Source: Oscillospiraceae bacterium (GTDB taxonomy: Bacteria > Bacillota > Clostridia > Oscillospirales > Oscillospiraceae). From it: a stretch of DNA of 64,000 nucleotides. The notes under the pieces were generated by a model. It was not told where the DNA came from, ran no database searches, and saw only the letters and a program-made list of their open reading frames with translations. Shown piece after piece: positions 8,294 through 19,022 of this stretch; position 1 is the stretch's first letter, and each line of letters opens with the position of its first letter. The stretch covers positions 101,448 to 165,447 of the forward strand of contig JAFWFZ010000028.1 in NCBI GenBank assembly GCA_017515345.1, given 5' to 3'. Position numbers and translations under genes: made by a program.

Positions 8294-10720
8294 ATGTATA
8301 CGCTGAAGCCCATCACCGAGCGCGTGGCGAAAATGCGCGCAAAATACCGCGATACGAAGCCGGAGATCTGCATCTCCCGCTATAAACTCATCACCGAGTT
8401 CTACCTGGAGCATCCGGAGCTCACCGGCATCCTCAAGCGGGCGAAGAACTTCCACAACATCTGCGAGCATATCGCCATCCGCGTGGACGAGGGGGAGATC
8501 ATCGTCGGCGCCCAGTCCTCCAAGTTCAGGGCCACCGCCGTCTATCCGGAAAACTCCATCAGCTGGCTGCTGGATGAGCTCAGGAGCGGCCTCATGTGGA
8601 CCAGGGACGCCGACCCCTACATCATCTCCGAGGAGGATAAGAACTATATCCTGGAGACCGGCGACTTCTGGCTCAAGGAGTGCATGAGCGGCAAGACAGA
8701 CGCCTATACCCTGGACGGGTTCTTTGAGCACGTGGGCAGCGGCGTCACCATGTTCAGCGGGAAGGGCCAGTGCCAGTCCCCGGTGGGGCATTTCTGCGCA
8801 GGTTACGATACCGCCATCCACAAGGGCTTCGGCGCCATCAAGGCCGAGGCCGACGAGAAGATGAAAAAGCTGGAGGAGGACGGCGTGTTCGGCACCTCCA
8901 TCGAGCAGTACAATTTCTACCGGGCAGTCTCCATCGTCTGCGACGGCATGATCCTTCTGACAAAACGCTATGCAAAGCTGGTGGAGAGCCTGGAGGAGAA
9001 GGAGACCGATCCCGTGCGGAAGGCGGAGCTCCGCATGATGGCGGACACCCTCAACTGGGTCATGGAGAAGCCCGCCCGCAGCTTCGTGGAGGCGGTGCAG
9101 GTCATCTTCATGTATCAGACCTGCATGTGCCTGGACGCCTGCCTCCACGGCATCAGCTACGGCCGTATCGACCAGTATCTGGGCGAGTTTTACGAGCGGG
9201 ACATTCAAAACGGCACCCTGACCCCGGAATACGCCCAGGAGATCATGGATCTGTTCTATCTGAAGGTGGCCGAGATGAACAAGCTGTGGAGCTACGGCGC
9301 CACCAAATCCTCCGGCGGATATTCCTCCGGCCAGCTCATGACCCTCGGCGGCGTGAAGAAGGACGGCACCGACGCCACGAATCCCGTCACCTACATGATG
9401 CTGCAGACGGCCGGCCGCCTGGTGCTCCACGATCCCCCGCAGGCCCTCCGCATCCACAAGGGGACGCCGAAGGAGCTGTGGGAGGCCGCCATCGAGACCA
9501 CGAAGATCTCCGGCGGCGTACCGAGCTTTGAGAGCGATGACGCCATCATCCCCGCTCTCATGAGCCGTGGCCTGCCCCTGGAGTCTGCCCGGAACTACTG
9601 CCTCATCGGCTGTGTGGAGCCCTCCGGCTGCGGCGACGAGTGGCCTGCCTGCGGCGGCACCGGGACAGAAAGTTATGTAAACCTGGTCAACATGCTCATG
9701 CTGGGCATCAACGACGGTTTCAACTCCATGCCCGGGCGATACGGCCAGCCGCCCGTGGATCACCGGGTGGGCGTCGCCACCGGAAAGCTCTGCGATATGA
9801 CGAGCTTCGAGCAGGTGAAGGAGGCCTATGTGAAGCAGTGCCTCTTCTTCACAAAGTGGCACGCCAGCTGCATCAACTCCTTCGAGTATGTGGCGCGGGA
9901 GACGCTGCCCCTGCCTGTGGTGTCCGCCACGGTGGACGGCTGCATGGAGAAGGGGAAGGACGTGATGTACGGCGGCGCCAGATACAATTCCACCGGTATT
10001 GCCGGTGTGGGTATCGGCAACGTGGCCGACTGCCTGGGCATCATCCGGCATCTGTGCTTTGAAACGAAGAGGTGCACGCCAAAGGAGCTGTATGACGCGC
10101 TCCAGGCCAACTGGGAGGGGTATGAGGACCTGCGTGCCTATATCCGCAACGACGCGCCCCGCTACGGCAACGGCATCCGGGAGATCGACGAGCTGGCGGG
10201 CTGGGCCTCCGATGTGTTTGCCAACGCCGTGAACTCCTACACGGGACCCAGGGGCCGGTTCTCCGCCGGGCTCTATCCCGTTACCACCAATGTGATCTTC
10301 GGCGCCATGACTCCCGCCACACCGGACGGCCGCTATCGCGGCGAACCGCTGGCGGACGGGATCTCCCCGGTACAGCAGATGGATACCAACGGCCCCACCG
10401 CCGTCCTGGTCTCCGTCGCCACCATCGACCAGAAGAAGTACCCCAACGGCACGCTGCTGAACATGAAGTTTTCCCCCTCCTGCCTGAATGGAGAGGACGG
10501 CGTCACCAAGCTGACCCAGCTCATTCAGACCTATTTCGATATGGGCGGCATGGAGGTGCAGATCAACGTGGTCTCCGCCGATACCCTGAAGGACGCCCAG
10601 AAGAACCCCGGCGATTACAAGGATCTCATCGTCCGGGTCGCGGGCTTTTCGGTGTACTTTGTGGAGCTCCATCTGGAGAGCCAGAACGATCTCATCAGCC
10701 GCACGGAGCTGAATCTGTGA
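8294..10720 (+). CDS. Glycyl radical enzyme (PFL/dehydratase superfamily, unassigned subfamily)
   Basis: The 808-residue product has the two landmarks of glycyl radical enzymes: the thiyl-radical cysteine in GCVEP (Cys440, with Glu442) and the glycyl radical motif RVAGFS near the C-terminus (Gly784). The Cys-x-Glu pair is shared by dehydratases, choline lyase and arylacetate decarboxylases, whereas pyruvate formate-lyase has two adjacent cysteines, so it is not a PFL. Substrate cannot be assigned; the region after the cysteine (SGCGDEWPACGGTG) is unusual. The start ATG follows AGGAGGGG. No activating radical-SAM enzyme is adjacent, which is odd for this class, so activation must come from elsewhere in the genome. 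Confidence 0.9.
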   Translation: MYTLKPITERVAKMRAKYRDTKPEICISRYKLITEFYLEHPELTGILKRAKNFHNICEHIAIRVDEGEIIVGAQSSKFRATAVYPENSISWLLDELRSGLMWTRDADPYIISEEDKNYILETGDFWLKECMSGKTDAYTLDGFFEHVGSGVTMFSGKGQCQSPVGHFCAGYDTAIHKGFGAIKAEADEKMKKLEEDGVFGTSIEQYNFYRAVSIVCDGMILLTKRYAKLVESLEEKETDPVRKAELRMMADTLNWVMEKPARSFVEAVQVIFMYQTCMCLDACLHGISYGRIDQYLGEFYERDIQNGTLTPEYAQEIMDLFYLKVAEMNKLWSYGATKSSGGYSSGQLMTLGGVKKDGTDATNPVTYMMLQTAGRLVLHDPPQALRIHKGTPKELWEAAIETTKISGGVPSFESDDAIIPALMSRGLPLESARNYCLIGCVEPSGCGDEWPACGGTGTESYVNLVNMLMLGINDGFNSMPGRYGQPPVDHRVGVATGKLCDMTSFEQVKEAYVKQCLFFTKWHASCINSFEYVARETLPLPVVSATVDGCMEKGKDVMYGGARYNSTGIAGVGIGNVADCLGIIRHLCFETKRCTPKELYDALQANWEGYEDLRAYIRNDAPRYGNGIREIDELAGWASDVFANAVNSYTGPRGRFSAGLYPVTTNVIFGAMTPATPDGRYRGEPLADGISPVQQMDTNGPTAVLVSVATIDQKKYPNGTLLNMKFSPSCLNGEDGVTKLTQLIQTYFDMGGMEVQINVVSADTLKDAQKNPGDYKDLIVRVAGFSVYFVELHLESQNDLISRTELNL

Positions 10721-10767
10721 ATACGGAGCGGAGGCGGGCAGTCGCCGCCCCGCCCTGATGAACCGGT

Positions 10768-10806
10768 CCCCCGGGCGCGCACGGCGCGTCCGGGGGCTCT
10801 CTGTTT
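10768..10806 (+). terminator. Terminator after the glycyl radical enzyme gene
   Basis: Bases 10768-10779 pair with 10785-10796 in a 12-bp G+C-rich stem with one G-T pair and a five-base loop, followed by CTCTCTGTTTTC. It closes the monocistronic enzyme transcript. Confidence 0.75.
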
Positions 10807-10934
10807 TCAAAAGGACTGTTCTATGCAGCGGTTCCTGCATTTTTTCGCCGGAATCCCTTGTGTTCAGCGCATTATTTTGATATAATTATTTAATACTGAA
10901 AATGGGATTAGTATAGACGAAAGAGAGTAAAAGT

Positions 10935-12626
10935 ATGAAGTTTGAGAAGTGGGAAGTCGCCGGATATGACCGTGACCGGGCAGCCGCCATGTGCCGGGAG
11001 GGGATCAATCCGCTGGTAGCCCTGGTGATGGCGTCCCGGGGTACTGTGACAGCGGCGGAGACACGGGAATATCTCCGCTGCGACGCCGGCCTCCTCTGCG
11101 ATCCCATGCTTCTCAGGGATATGGAGGCCGCGGCGGCGCGGGTCCGTGCGGCCATCGAGCACGGCGAGCACACGGCGGTCTACGGCGATTACGACGTGGA
11201 CGGGATGACGGCGAGCTGCCTGGTGGCGGATTACCTGCGGGAGCGGGGGCTCACCTGCGATATTTATATTCCCGGCCGCATCGATGAGGGATACGGCGTC
11301 AACCGTCCCGCTCTGGATGAGCTGAAGCGCAAGGGCGTGACCCTTGTGATCACCGTGGACTGCGGCATCACCGCGGTGGAGGAGGCGGAATATGCCGCCG
11401 GGCTGGGGATGGACATGGTCATCACCGACCACCACGAGTGCGGATCGGAGCTGCCTGCGGCGGCGGCCGTGGTGGACCCCAAGCGGCCGGACTGCCCCTA
11501 CCCCAACAAGGCTCTGGCGGGCGTAGGCGTTGGCTTCAAGCTCATATGCGCCGTGGAGGGACCGGAAAAGCTCCCCGAGCTGCTGGAGCGCTACGCCGAT
11601 CTGGTGGCCATGGGTACGGTGGCCGATGTGATGAGCATGCGCGGTGAAAACCGCGCCCTGGTGAGTATCGGTCTCCGGCGTCTGAATGAGAATAAGCGGC
11701 CCGGCATCCGCAGCCTCATGGAGCAGGCCGGGCTTGGAGACAGGGAGATCACCTCCGGCACCATCGGCTTCAACCTGGCCCCGCGGCTCAACGCCGCCGG
11801 CCGGATGAGCCGCACCGGGCTTACGGTGGAGCTGCTGCTCACCCGCTCCGCCGTCGAGGCGGACGCCCTTGCCGCGGAGCTCAATACGCTGAACAACGAG
11901 CGGCGCGCCATCGAGACCGGGATCATGGAGGAAGCGCTTGCCATGCTGGGCGACGAGGCGATCCGCGGTCCCATCGTCCTGGCGAGGGAGGACTGGTTCC
12001 AGGGGGTTCTGGGCATCGTGGCCACGCGGCTGGCGGAAAAGTACTTCGTGCCGGTGATCCTCATCTCCACCGGCTCGGGGGAGGGACGCGGCTCCTGCCG
12101 CTCCTTCGGAGGATTCCCCATCTACGAGGCGCTCCATTCCTGCGCCGACCTGCTGACGAGCTTCGGCGGCCATGAGATGGCGGCAGGCCTCACCATCCCG
12201 TCGGAAAACATCGGCGAGCTGCGCCGGCGTTTCCATGAATTCTACCACAGCCATGTGGACCATAAACCGGTGCCGACCCTGAAGCTGGATTTCGAGATGC
12301 TGAAGCCCCGGCTCCTGTCCTTTGAGAATGTGACGGCGCTCCGCTGCATGGAGCCTTACGGCAACGGCAATATGGCGCCCATGATCTGCATGAAGGGGGC
12401 GAAGCTGGCTTCCCTGAGCGGAGTCGGCAACGGCGTGCATACCAAGGTCCGCCTCATCAAATCGGGGGAGAGCTTTGACGGGATCTTCTTCTGCCGCCCG
12501 CCGGAGGAGCTGACTGTGGAGGTTGGCGACCTGGTGGACGCGGCGTTTGAGGTCCAGATCAATCAGTTCAGAGGAAGAAAAAGCGTGCAGCTTCTGCTGT
12601 CCGATCTGCGGAAGCACGTGGAGTGA
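10935..12626 (+). CDS. recJ: Single-stranded-DNA-specific exonuclease RecJ
   Basis: RecJ is a 5'-3' single-strand exonuclease of recombination and mismatch repair. The 563-residue product has the DHH-phosphoesterase motifs: YGDYDVDG near residue 83 (motif I), TDHHECG near residue 163 (motif III), and a DHHA1 half with GGHEMAAGL (about residue 412), followed by the OB-fold region. Length matches the family (about 560-580 residues). It is followed with a short overlap by the rel gene, the common recJ-rel arrangement in Clostridia. Confidence 0.95.
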   Translation: MKFEKWEVAGYDRDRAAAMCREGINPLVALVMASRGTVTAAETREYLRCDAGLLCDPMLLRDMEAAAARVRAAIEHGEHTAVYGDYDVDGMTASCLVADYLRERGLTCDIYIPGRIDEGYGVNRPALDELKRKGVTLVITVDCGITAVEEAEYAAGLGMDMVITDHHECGSELPAAAAVVDPKRPDCPYPNKALAGVGVGFKLICAVEGPEKLPELLERYADLVAMGTVADVMSMRGENRALVSIGLRRLNENKRPGIRSLMEQAGLGDREITSGTIGFNLAPRLNAAGRMSRTGLTVELLLTRSAVEADALAAELNTLNNERRAIETGIMEEALAMLGDEAIRGPIVLAREDWFQGVLGIVATRLAEKYFVPVILISTGSGEGRGSCRSFGGFPIYEALHSCADLLTSFGGHEMAAGLTIPSENIGELRRRFHEFYHSHVDHKPVPTLKLDFEMLKPRLLSFENVTALRCMEPYGNGNMAPMICMKGAKLASLSGVGNGVHTKVRLIKSGESFDGIFFCRPPEELTVEVGDLVDAAFEVQINQFRGRKSVQLLLSDLRKHVE

Positions 12627-12631
12627 TTCTT

Positions 12632-14821
12632 ATGGATGACAGTTCCACCGTCATCGAGATGTTTGAGGATCTCGAGCAGACGATAATCGAAAACAATCCG
12701 TCGGCAGATATGGAGAGGATCTGCGGCGCCTATGAGTATGCCCGCGCCGCCCACGGGGAACAGCGGCGGAAGGACGGGTCACTTTACATCACGCATCCCC
12801 TGGCCACGGCCAAAATCATTGCGGAGATGGGCCTGGATGAGGAATCCATCATGGCCGGGCTGCTGCACGACGTGATCGAGGATACCGGCGTCACCCACGA
12901 GGAGGTGGCGAAGCGATTCGGCAGCGACGTGGCCGAGATCGTGGAGGGCGTCACCAAGCTCTCCCGCATTCCCTTCTCCAGCAAGGAGGAGGAGCAGATG
13001 GAGAATCTGCGCAAGATGCTGCTGGCCATGGCGAAGGACATCCGCGTTATCCTCATCAAGATCGCGGACCGGCTCCACAATATGCGCACCATGGAGTACC
13101 AGTCCGCGGAAAAGCAGCGGGAGAAGGCGCTGGAGACCATGGAGATCTACGCCCCCCTGGCCCACCGGCTGGGCATGCAGAAGATCAAGTGGGAGCTGGA
13201 GGATCTGTCCATCCTCTACCTGGACCCCATCGCCTACGCGGAGATCGAGGCCGGGCTCAACAAACGCATGGCCGACAACGCCGAATTCTTTGAGAATATC
13301 CAGAAACGCATCACCGCCCGGCTGCGGGAGAACGGCATCGGCTGCATGGTCTACGGCCGCATCAAGCATATCTACAGCATTTACCGGAAGATGTACACCC
13401 AGAACAAGGAATTCTCCGAGGTGATGGACCTGTTCGCCTTCCGGGTGATCGTAAGCGACATCGCGGACTGCTACAACGTGCTGGGGCATATCCACGATAT
13501 GTTCAAGCCTATCCCCGGCCACTTCAAGGACTATATCGGCACGCCGAAGCCCAACGGCTACCAGAGCCTTCACACCACGGTCATCGGCGGGGAGGGCATC
13601 CCCTTTGAGGTGCAGATCCGCACCTGGGAGATGCACCACACGGCGGAGTACGGCATTGCCGCCCACTGGAAATACAAGGAAGGGATCACGGGCAAATTCT
13701 CCGGGGAGGAGAAGTTCACCTGGGTCCGGCGGCTGCTGGAATCCCAGCAGGACAGCGACGCCCAGGACTTTTTCCAGGCGCTGCGCACGGACATGTTCTC
13801 CGACGAGGTGTTCGTGTTCACGCCCCGGGGCGATGTGGTGAACCTGCCCGCGGGCTCCACGCCCATCGACTTCGCCTACAACATCCACTCCGAGATCGGC
13901 AACCACATGAACTGCGCCATCGTCAACGGCAGGATCGTCCCCTTTACCCATATCCTGCAGAACGGCGATATCGTGGAGGTGCAGACCTCCAAGGCGGCCA
14001 AGGGCCCCAGCCGCGACTGGCTGAATATCGTCAAGAGCTCCGAGGCGCGAAACAAGATCCGCCAGTGGTTCAAGAAGGAACGGCGGGAGGAGAACATCGC
14101 CCACGGCAGATCCGCCTTCGAGGCGGAGATGCGGCGGGAATTCACCACCCTGCCGGACATCACCAAGGAGGACGTCCTGCCAAGGATCCTGAAAAAGCTG
14201 GCATTTCCGACGCTGGACGAGATGTACGCCGCCATCGGCTACGGCGGCCTGTCCGCCCAGAAGGCGGTCAACCGTATCAAGGACGAGCTGCGCACAGCGG
14301 AGAAGGCCCGCAAAAAGGATGAGGCGGATCAGGACCAGGTCATCCATCTGGTGCACCGGTCCAAGCCCATCCATGGCGTCATGGTGGAGGGGCTGGACAA
14401 CTGCCTCGTCAAATTCGCCCGCTGCTGCACCCCCGTGCCGGGGGATGAGGTGGCCGGCTTCATCACCAGGGGCTACGGCGTTTCCGTGCACCGGAAGGAT
14501 TGCCCCAACTATATCAAGGCTGTCACCGATCCCCGGGAGGCGGGGCGCTGGGTCCGGGTCAACTGGGCGAACAGCGATTCCGACGTGTATCAGACCGGAC
14601 TCTATATCGTCGCCAGGGAGCGCTCCGGCGTCGTCATGGATATCGTCACGGTGCTGAGCTCCCTGAAGATCAAGCTGGTCAACTTCACCAGCAAAAACGC
14701 CGATGGCGCCATACGGGCCTCCCTGACGCTGGAGGTCAGAACGAAAAACGAGCTGGACGCCGCTCTGGCACGGCTTGCGGCTATCTCCGGCGTCACCGAG
14801 CTCAGCCGGAACGCCGGGTAG
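12632..14821 (+). CDS. relA: Bifunctional (p)ppGpp synthetase/hydrolase Rel
   Basis: Rel makes and degrades the stringent-response alarmone (p)ppGpp. The product (729 residues) has an HD hydrolase domain with LLHDVIEDT near residue 77, a synthetase domain with GRIKHIYSIYRKM near residue 240, a TGS domain (VFVFTPRGDVVNLPAG, about residue 392), a zinc-finger/helical region with CCTPVPGDEVAGF, and a C-terminal ACT domain. Both catalytic sites look intact. I chose the ATG at 12632, eight bases after GTGGAG; a GTG at 12623 that overlaps the recJ stop is an alternative. Confidence 0.95.
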   Translation: MDDSSTVIEMFEDLEQTIIENNPSADMERICGAYEYARAAHGEQRRKDGSLYITHPLATAKIIAEMGLDEESIMAGLLHDVIEDTGVTHEEVAKRFGSDVAEIVEGVTKLSRIPFSSKEEEQMENLRKMLLAMAKDIRVILIKIADRLHNMRTMEYQSAEKQREKALETMEIYAPLAHRLGMQKIKWELEDLSILYLDPIAYAEIEAGLNKRMADNAEFFENIQKRITARLRENGIGCMVYGRIKHIYSIYRKMYTQNKEFSEVMDLFAFRVIVSDIADCYNVLGHIHDMFKPIPGHFKDYIGTPKPNGYQSLHTTVIGGEGIPFEVQIRTWEMHHTAEYGIAAHWKYKEGITGKFSGEEKFTWVRRLLESQQDSDAQDFFQALRTDMFSDEVFVFTPRGDVVNLPAGSTPIDFAYNIHSEIGNHMNCAIVNGRIVPFTHILQNGDIVEVQTSKAAKGPSRDWLNIVKSSEARNKIRQWFKKERREENIAHGRSAFEAEMRREFTTLPDITKEDVLPRILKKLAFPTLDEMYAAIGYGGLSAQKAVNRIKDELRTAEKARKKDEADQDQVIHLVHRSKPIHGVMVEGLDNCLVKFARCCTPVPGDEVAGFITRGYGVSVHRKDCPNYIKAVTDPREAGRWVRVNWANSDSDVYQTGLYIVARERSGVVMDIVTVLSSLKIKLVNFTSKNADGAIRASLTLEVRTKNELDAALARLAAISGVTELSRNAG

Positions 14822-14829
14822 GAGAAGCC

Positions 14830-15273
14830 ATGAGAGCAGTCGTCACAAGAGTCACCTCTGCCTCCGTCGTCATCGACGGGGAGACGGTGGGAAAGATTGG
14901 AAACGGGTTCCTGGTGCTGCTGGGCGTCAGGACCGATGATACACAGGCGCAGGCAAAGCGGCTTGCGGACAAGGTCTGCGGTCTGCGGGTATTTGAGGAT
15001 GAGAACGGAAAGATGAACCGGAACCTGGCCTCTGTGGGAGGGGAGCTCCTGATCGTGTCCCAGTTCACCCTCTATGCAGACTGCCGCAGCCGCCGCCCCG
15101 GCTTCACCCGCGCTGCGCGGCCGGAGACGGCGGTACCCCTGTACGAGCTGTTTATCGAAGAGTGCCGCGGCAGAGGCTTTCATACGGAGACAGGGCGCTT
15201 CGGGGCGGTGATGCAGGTGAGCTCCGTAAACGACGGGCCGGTAACGCTCATCCTGGACACGGACGAGCTGTAA
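14830..15273 (+). CDS. dtd: D-aminoacyl-tRNA deacylase
   Basis: Dtd removes D-amino acids (and glycine from tRNA-Ala) mischarged on tRNA, using an RNA-based catalytic pocket. The 147-residue product shows the family motifs SQFTLYADC (about residues 77-85) and NDGPVTLILD near the C-terminus, with the expected length. The ATG follows AGGAGAAGCC, nine bases after the rel stop; rel-dtd adjacency is widespread in Firmicutes. It is probably in one operon with recJ, rel and the downstream MBL hydrolase and hemZ. Confidence 0.95.
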   Translation: MRAVVTRVTSASVVIDGETVGKIGNGFLVLLGVRTDDTQAQAKRLADKVCGLRVFEDENGKMNRNLASVGGELLIVSQFTLYADCRSRRPGFTRAARPETAVPLYELFIEECRGRGFHTETGRFGAVMQVSSVNDGPVTLILDTDEL

Positions 15274-15292
15274 CAGAATGGGAGGACAGACT

Positions 15293-15916
15293 ATGCTGAT
15301 CAAAAACCTTGTGGTGGGGAATCTCGCCACCAACTGCTATATCGTCACCGATGAGAGCACGATGAAGTGCGCCGTGATCGACCCCGGGTCCGACTCCAAC
15401 GAGATCCTGGGTTACATCGAGGAGAACGGGCTCCATCCGGAGGCGATCCTCATTACCCACGGCCATTTTGACCACGTGACCGCCGTCCCCGCCGTCAGGG
15501 AGGAGACCGGCGCGCCGGTCTACATCAACGAGAAGGACGCTTACACCGGCGGGCGCTTCGACCACGCCCGGTTCCAGGCTGATGAGAACACCCGCTATTA
15601 CGCCGACGGGGACAAGGTGCAGGTGGGCGGCCTGACCTTTGAGGTCATCGAGACGCCGGGACACTCCCGGGGCTCTGTGACGCTCAAATGCGAGAACGTC
15701 CTTTTCACCGGCGATACTTTGTTCCGGGACAGCGTGGGCAGGACGGACCTGGAGGGCGGCGACATGCGTGAGCTGCTGCGCTCCATCCTCAGGCTCTACG
15801 ACCTGGAGGGGGACTATGAGGTCTATCCCGGGCATATGGAGGCCTCCAGCCTGGAGCGGGAGCGCCGTTTCAACTACTACATGACCTACGCCGACAGGGA
15901 GTTCCGCGGACAATGA
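15293..15916 (+). CDS. MBL-fold metallohydrolase (glyoxalase II-like)
   Basis: The 207-residue product is a single metallo-beta-lactamase domain with the metal-binding motif THGHFDH at about residues 54-60, then GHSRGSV (about 124), GDTLFRDSVGR (about 143) and a late His in PGHMEASSLERER. It resembles the YcbL/YqgX hydroxyacylglutathione-hydrolase-like group of bacterial type II glyoxalases; the substrate is uncertain. I chose the ATG at 15293, seven bases after GGAGG, rather than an in-frame ATG at 15278. Its stop overlaps the hemZ start (ATGA), so the two are coupled. Confidence 0.88.
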   Translation: MLIKNLVVGNLATNCYIVTDESTMKCAVIDPGSDSNEILGYIEENGLHPEAILITHGHFDHVTAVPAVREETGAPVYINEKDAYTGGRFDHARFQADENTRYYADGDKVQVGGLTFEVIETPGHSRGSVTLKCENVLFTGDTLFRDSVGRTDLEGGDMRELLRSILRLYDLEGDYEVYPGHMEASSLERERRFNYYMTYADREFRGQ

Positions 15917-17382
15917 AGCTGGAGCTCGCCGGTCACGAATACAAATACGCGGTGGAGCAGATCATGCTCATGTTTTTCCCGGAAGAACGACCCGAATACG
16001 CGCCGGCGAGCGGTGACGGCCCCTCGGCGCGTATCGCTCTGTCCGAGGGAGGATCGTATGTCACCGCGGTGACGAAGCTGCGGTACCGGGGAGAGCACCG
16101 GGGCGTCGCCCGGGCGGAAACGCGGCTTCTGGACGATAAGCTGGAGCGGGACCGGATCCTGCAGCGGATCATCAAGCTGTCGTTTTACAAGGCCGCTGTG
16201 GCGGCCACGGGCTATGAGCCCGTGTGGGGTGCACTCACCGGGATCCGCCCCGGCAAGCTGGCGGAGAAATACCTGCTGGCCGGCATGGGGCCGGAGCGGG
16301 CCGCGCGGGAGATGACCCGCGTGTACCGGACGAGTCCGGAGCGGGCCGCGCTCTGCGTTCAGGCCGCGGAGGAAGCCCTGAGGATCGGGGAGACGCTGGG
16401 GCCCAGGGACGCCGCCGTCTATCTGGGCGTGCCCTTCTGTCCCACCCGCTGCGCCTACTGCAGCTTTGTGAGCCACAGCGTGGAGAAGTCCCTGAAGCTG
16501 GTGGAGCCCTTTGTGGAGGCGCTGGAGCGGGAGATCGACGCCGTCGGCGCCCTGGCGGCGGAGCTGGGCATCCGGATCGTCTCCGTCTATTTCGGGGGCG
16601 GCACGCCCACGACTTTGTCGCCGGAGCAGCTCCGGCGGGTCATGGCACGGCTGAGGGGCGCCTTTGACCTGAGCGGTCTGCGGGAATTCACCGTGGAGGC
16701 CGGGAGGCCCGATACCATCACGGAGGAAAAGCTCGCCGCTCTGCGGGACGGGGGCGTGGACCGGGTGAGCGTGAATCCCCAGACCATGTCCGACCGGGTG
16801 CTGGAGGCCATTGGCCGCCGCCACACGGCACAGGACGTGTACGACGCCATGGAAAAGGTCCGCGGGGCGGGCTTTTCCTCCGTGAATATGGACCTGATCG
16901 CCGGACTGCCGGACGACTCCCCGGCGGGCTTTGCCGATACGCTGGAGAAGGTGCTGGCCCTGGACCCGGAAAACATCACCGTCCACACGCTGTCGCTGAA
17001 AAAGGGCACGCGCATCACCCTGGAGGGGACGGCGATCCCCGACGGGGCGGCGGTGGCGGAGATGCTGGATACGGCGCGATGCGCCCTGACGGGGGCCGGG
17101 TACGCGCCCTACTACCTCTACCGGCAGAAGTTCATGTCCGGAGGCTTTGAAAACGTGGGCTGGAGCCGACCCGGCCATGTGAATCTCTACAACGTGCTCA
17201 TCATGGAGGAGCTGTGCACCATCCTGGCGCTGGGGGGCGGCGGCGTCACCAAGCTGGTGGACCCGTCCGTGGGACGCATCGAGCGCGTGTTCAACGCCAA
17301 GTACCCCTACGAGTATATCGGCTCCATCGATCGGGAGCTGGAGAGCAAGGAGAAGATCCGCGCGTTTTATCTCCGCAAATAG
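15913..17382 (+). CDS. hemZ: Coproporphyrinogen dehydrogenase HemZ (radical SAM)
   Basis: The 489-residue product belongs to the radical-SAM coproporphyrinogen III oxidase-like family. The cluster motif FCPTRCAYCSF places the three cysteines at 176, 180 and 183, and a glycine-rich SAM-binding motif YFGGGTPTTL follows. An N-terminal extension of about 165 residues before the radical-SAM core is typical of HemZ in Clostridia rather than HemN/HemW. Whether it makes haem or acts on another substrate is uncertain, as no other haem gene is nearby. It follows the MBL hydrolase by a four-base overlap. Confidence 0.88.
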   Translation: MKLELAGHEYKYAVEQIMLMFFPEERPEYAPASGDGPSARIALSEGGSYVTAVTKLRYRGEHRGVARAETRLLDDKLERDRILQRIIKLSFYKAAVAATGYEPVWGALTGIRPGKLAEKYLLAGMGPERAAREMTRVYRTSPERAALCVQAAEEALRIGETLGPRDAAVYLGVPFCPTRCAYCSFVSHSVEKSLKLVEPFVEALEREIDAVGALAAELGIRIVSVYFGGGTPTTLSPEQLRRVMARLRGAFDLSGLREFTVEAGRPDTITEEKLAALRDGGVDRVSVNPQTMSDRVLEAIGRRHTAQDVYDAMEKVRGAGFSSVNMDLIAGLPDDSPAGFADTLEKVLALDPENITVHTLSLKKGTRITLEGTAIPDGAAVAEMLDTARCALTGAGYAPYYLYRQKFMSGGFENVGWSRPGHVNLYNVLIMEELCTILALGGGGVTKLVDPSVGRIERVFNAKYPYEYIGSIDRELESKEKIRAFYLRK

Positions 17383-17481
17383 TTGTAAAAAAAATATGAC
17401 AAACGTACATTTTCGGCGGGATCGTGGTATACTGAATCGTGCCCGGAAGGGGCGTATCCTACTGTTGGGGGAGGAATCCCT

Positions 17482-17880
17482 GTGATACGGAACTGGCTGA
17501 GGAACTTCATGATCGGCCGCTACGGACCGGACCAGCTCAATATGGCGCTGATCATCCTGGCGATCCTCGTGGGTATCCTTGCAAATATCATCAAACTCAA
17601 TATCATCACGCTGCTTTCCTATCTGCTCCTGATCCTGGTCATTTTCCGGATGCTCTCCAGGAACCTGAACGCCAGGAGACGGGAAAACGACAGATTCCTG
17701 AAGTTCTGGTGGCCTGTGAAGCAGAAGATCAAAAGCTTTTTCGACAGGGCGAAAAGCAGCAGGAATTACCGGTTTTTCAGGTGCCCCGGCTGCCGCAACA
17801 CCCTTCGGGTCCCCCGGGGGAAGGGCAAGATCCAGATCACCTGTCCCCGCTGCGGCGAGCGGTTTATCAAGCGATCATAG
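17482..17880 (+). CDS. Membrane protein with C-terminal zinc ribbon
   Basis: The 132-residue product has two hydrophobic segments (about residues 20-36 and 39-56), a basic linker and a C-terminal zinc ribbon: CPGC at about residues 100-103 and CPRCGERF at about 122-129. No known activity is assigned; similar small zinc-ribbon membrane proteins are common in Clostridia. Translation starts at GTG after GGGGGAGG. A TATACT element at 17428-17433 may be its -10 box. It is followed by a terminator and is probably monocistronic. Confidence 0.7.
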   Translation: MIRNWLRNFMIGRYGPDQLNMALIILAILVGILANIIKLNIITLLSYLLLILVIFRMLSRNLNARRRENDRFLKFWWPVKQKIKSFFDRAKSSRNYRFFRCPGCRNTLRVPRGKGKIQITCPRCGERFIKRS

Positions 17881-17922
17881 GGCAGAGGTCCGGCTGTTCC
17901 GGAGCAGATGATATCATACGGT

Positions 17923-17962
17923 AAAGCGTTCTTTCAGATGCCGGCGAAAGGGCGCTTTTGTT
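17923..17962 (+). terminator. Intrinsic terminator before the ABC operon
   Basis: Bases 17923-17935 pair with 17946-17958 (AAAGCG/CGCTTT and CTTTC/GAAAG with two G-T pairs between), giving a 13-bp stem and ten-base loop followed by TTGTTTC. It separates the zinc-ribbon gene from the ABC transporter operon. Confidence 0.75.
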
Positions 17963-18029
17963 TCGGAAACCGCCTGTTATTCTTCACATCGATCCGAAGT
18001 CCACTTCTTTAGTAAGGGAGGATCATACT

Positions 18030-19018
<989 letters not shown>

Positions 19019-19022
<4 letters not shown>

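Noticed and set aside
8129..10840. 903-codon open frame antisense to the glycyl radical enzyme gene
   Set aside because: It is a shadow of the strong third-position G+C bias; its translation has no domain and would overlap the real gene completely.
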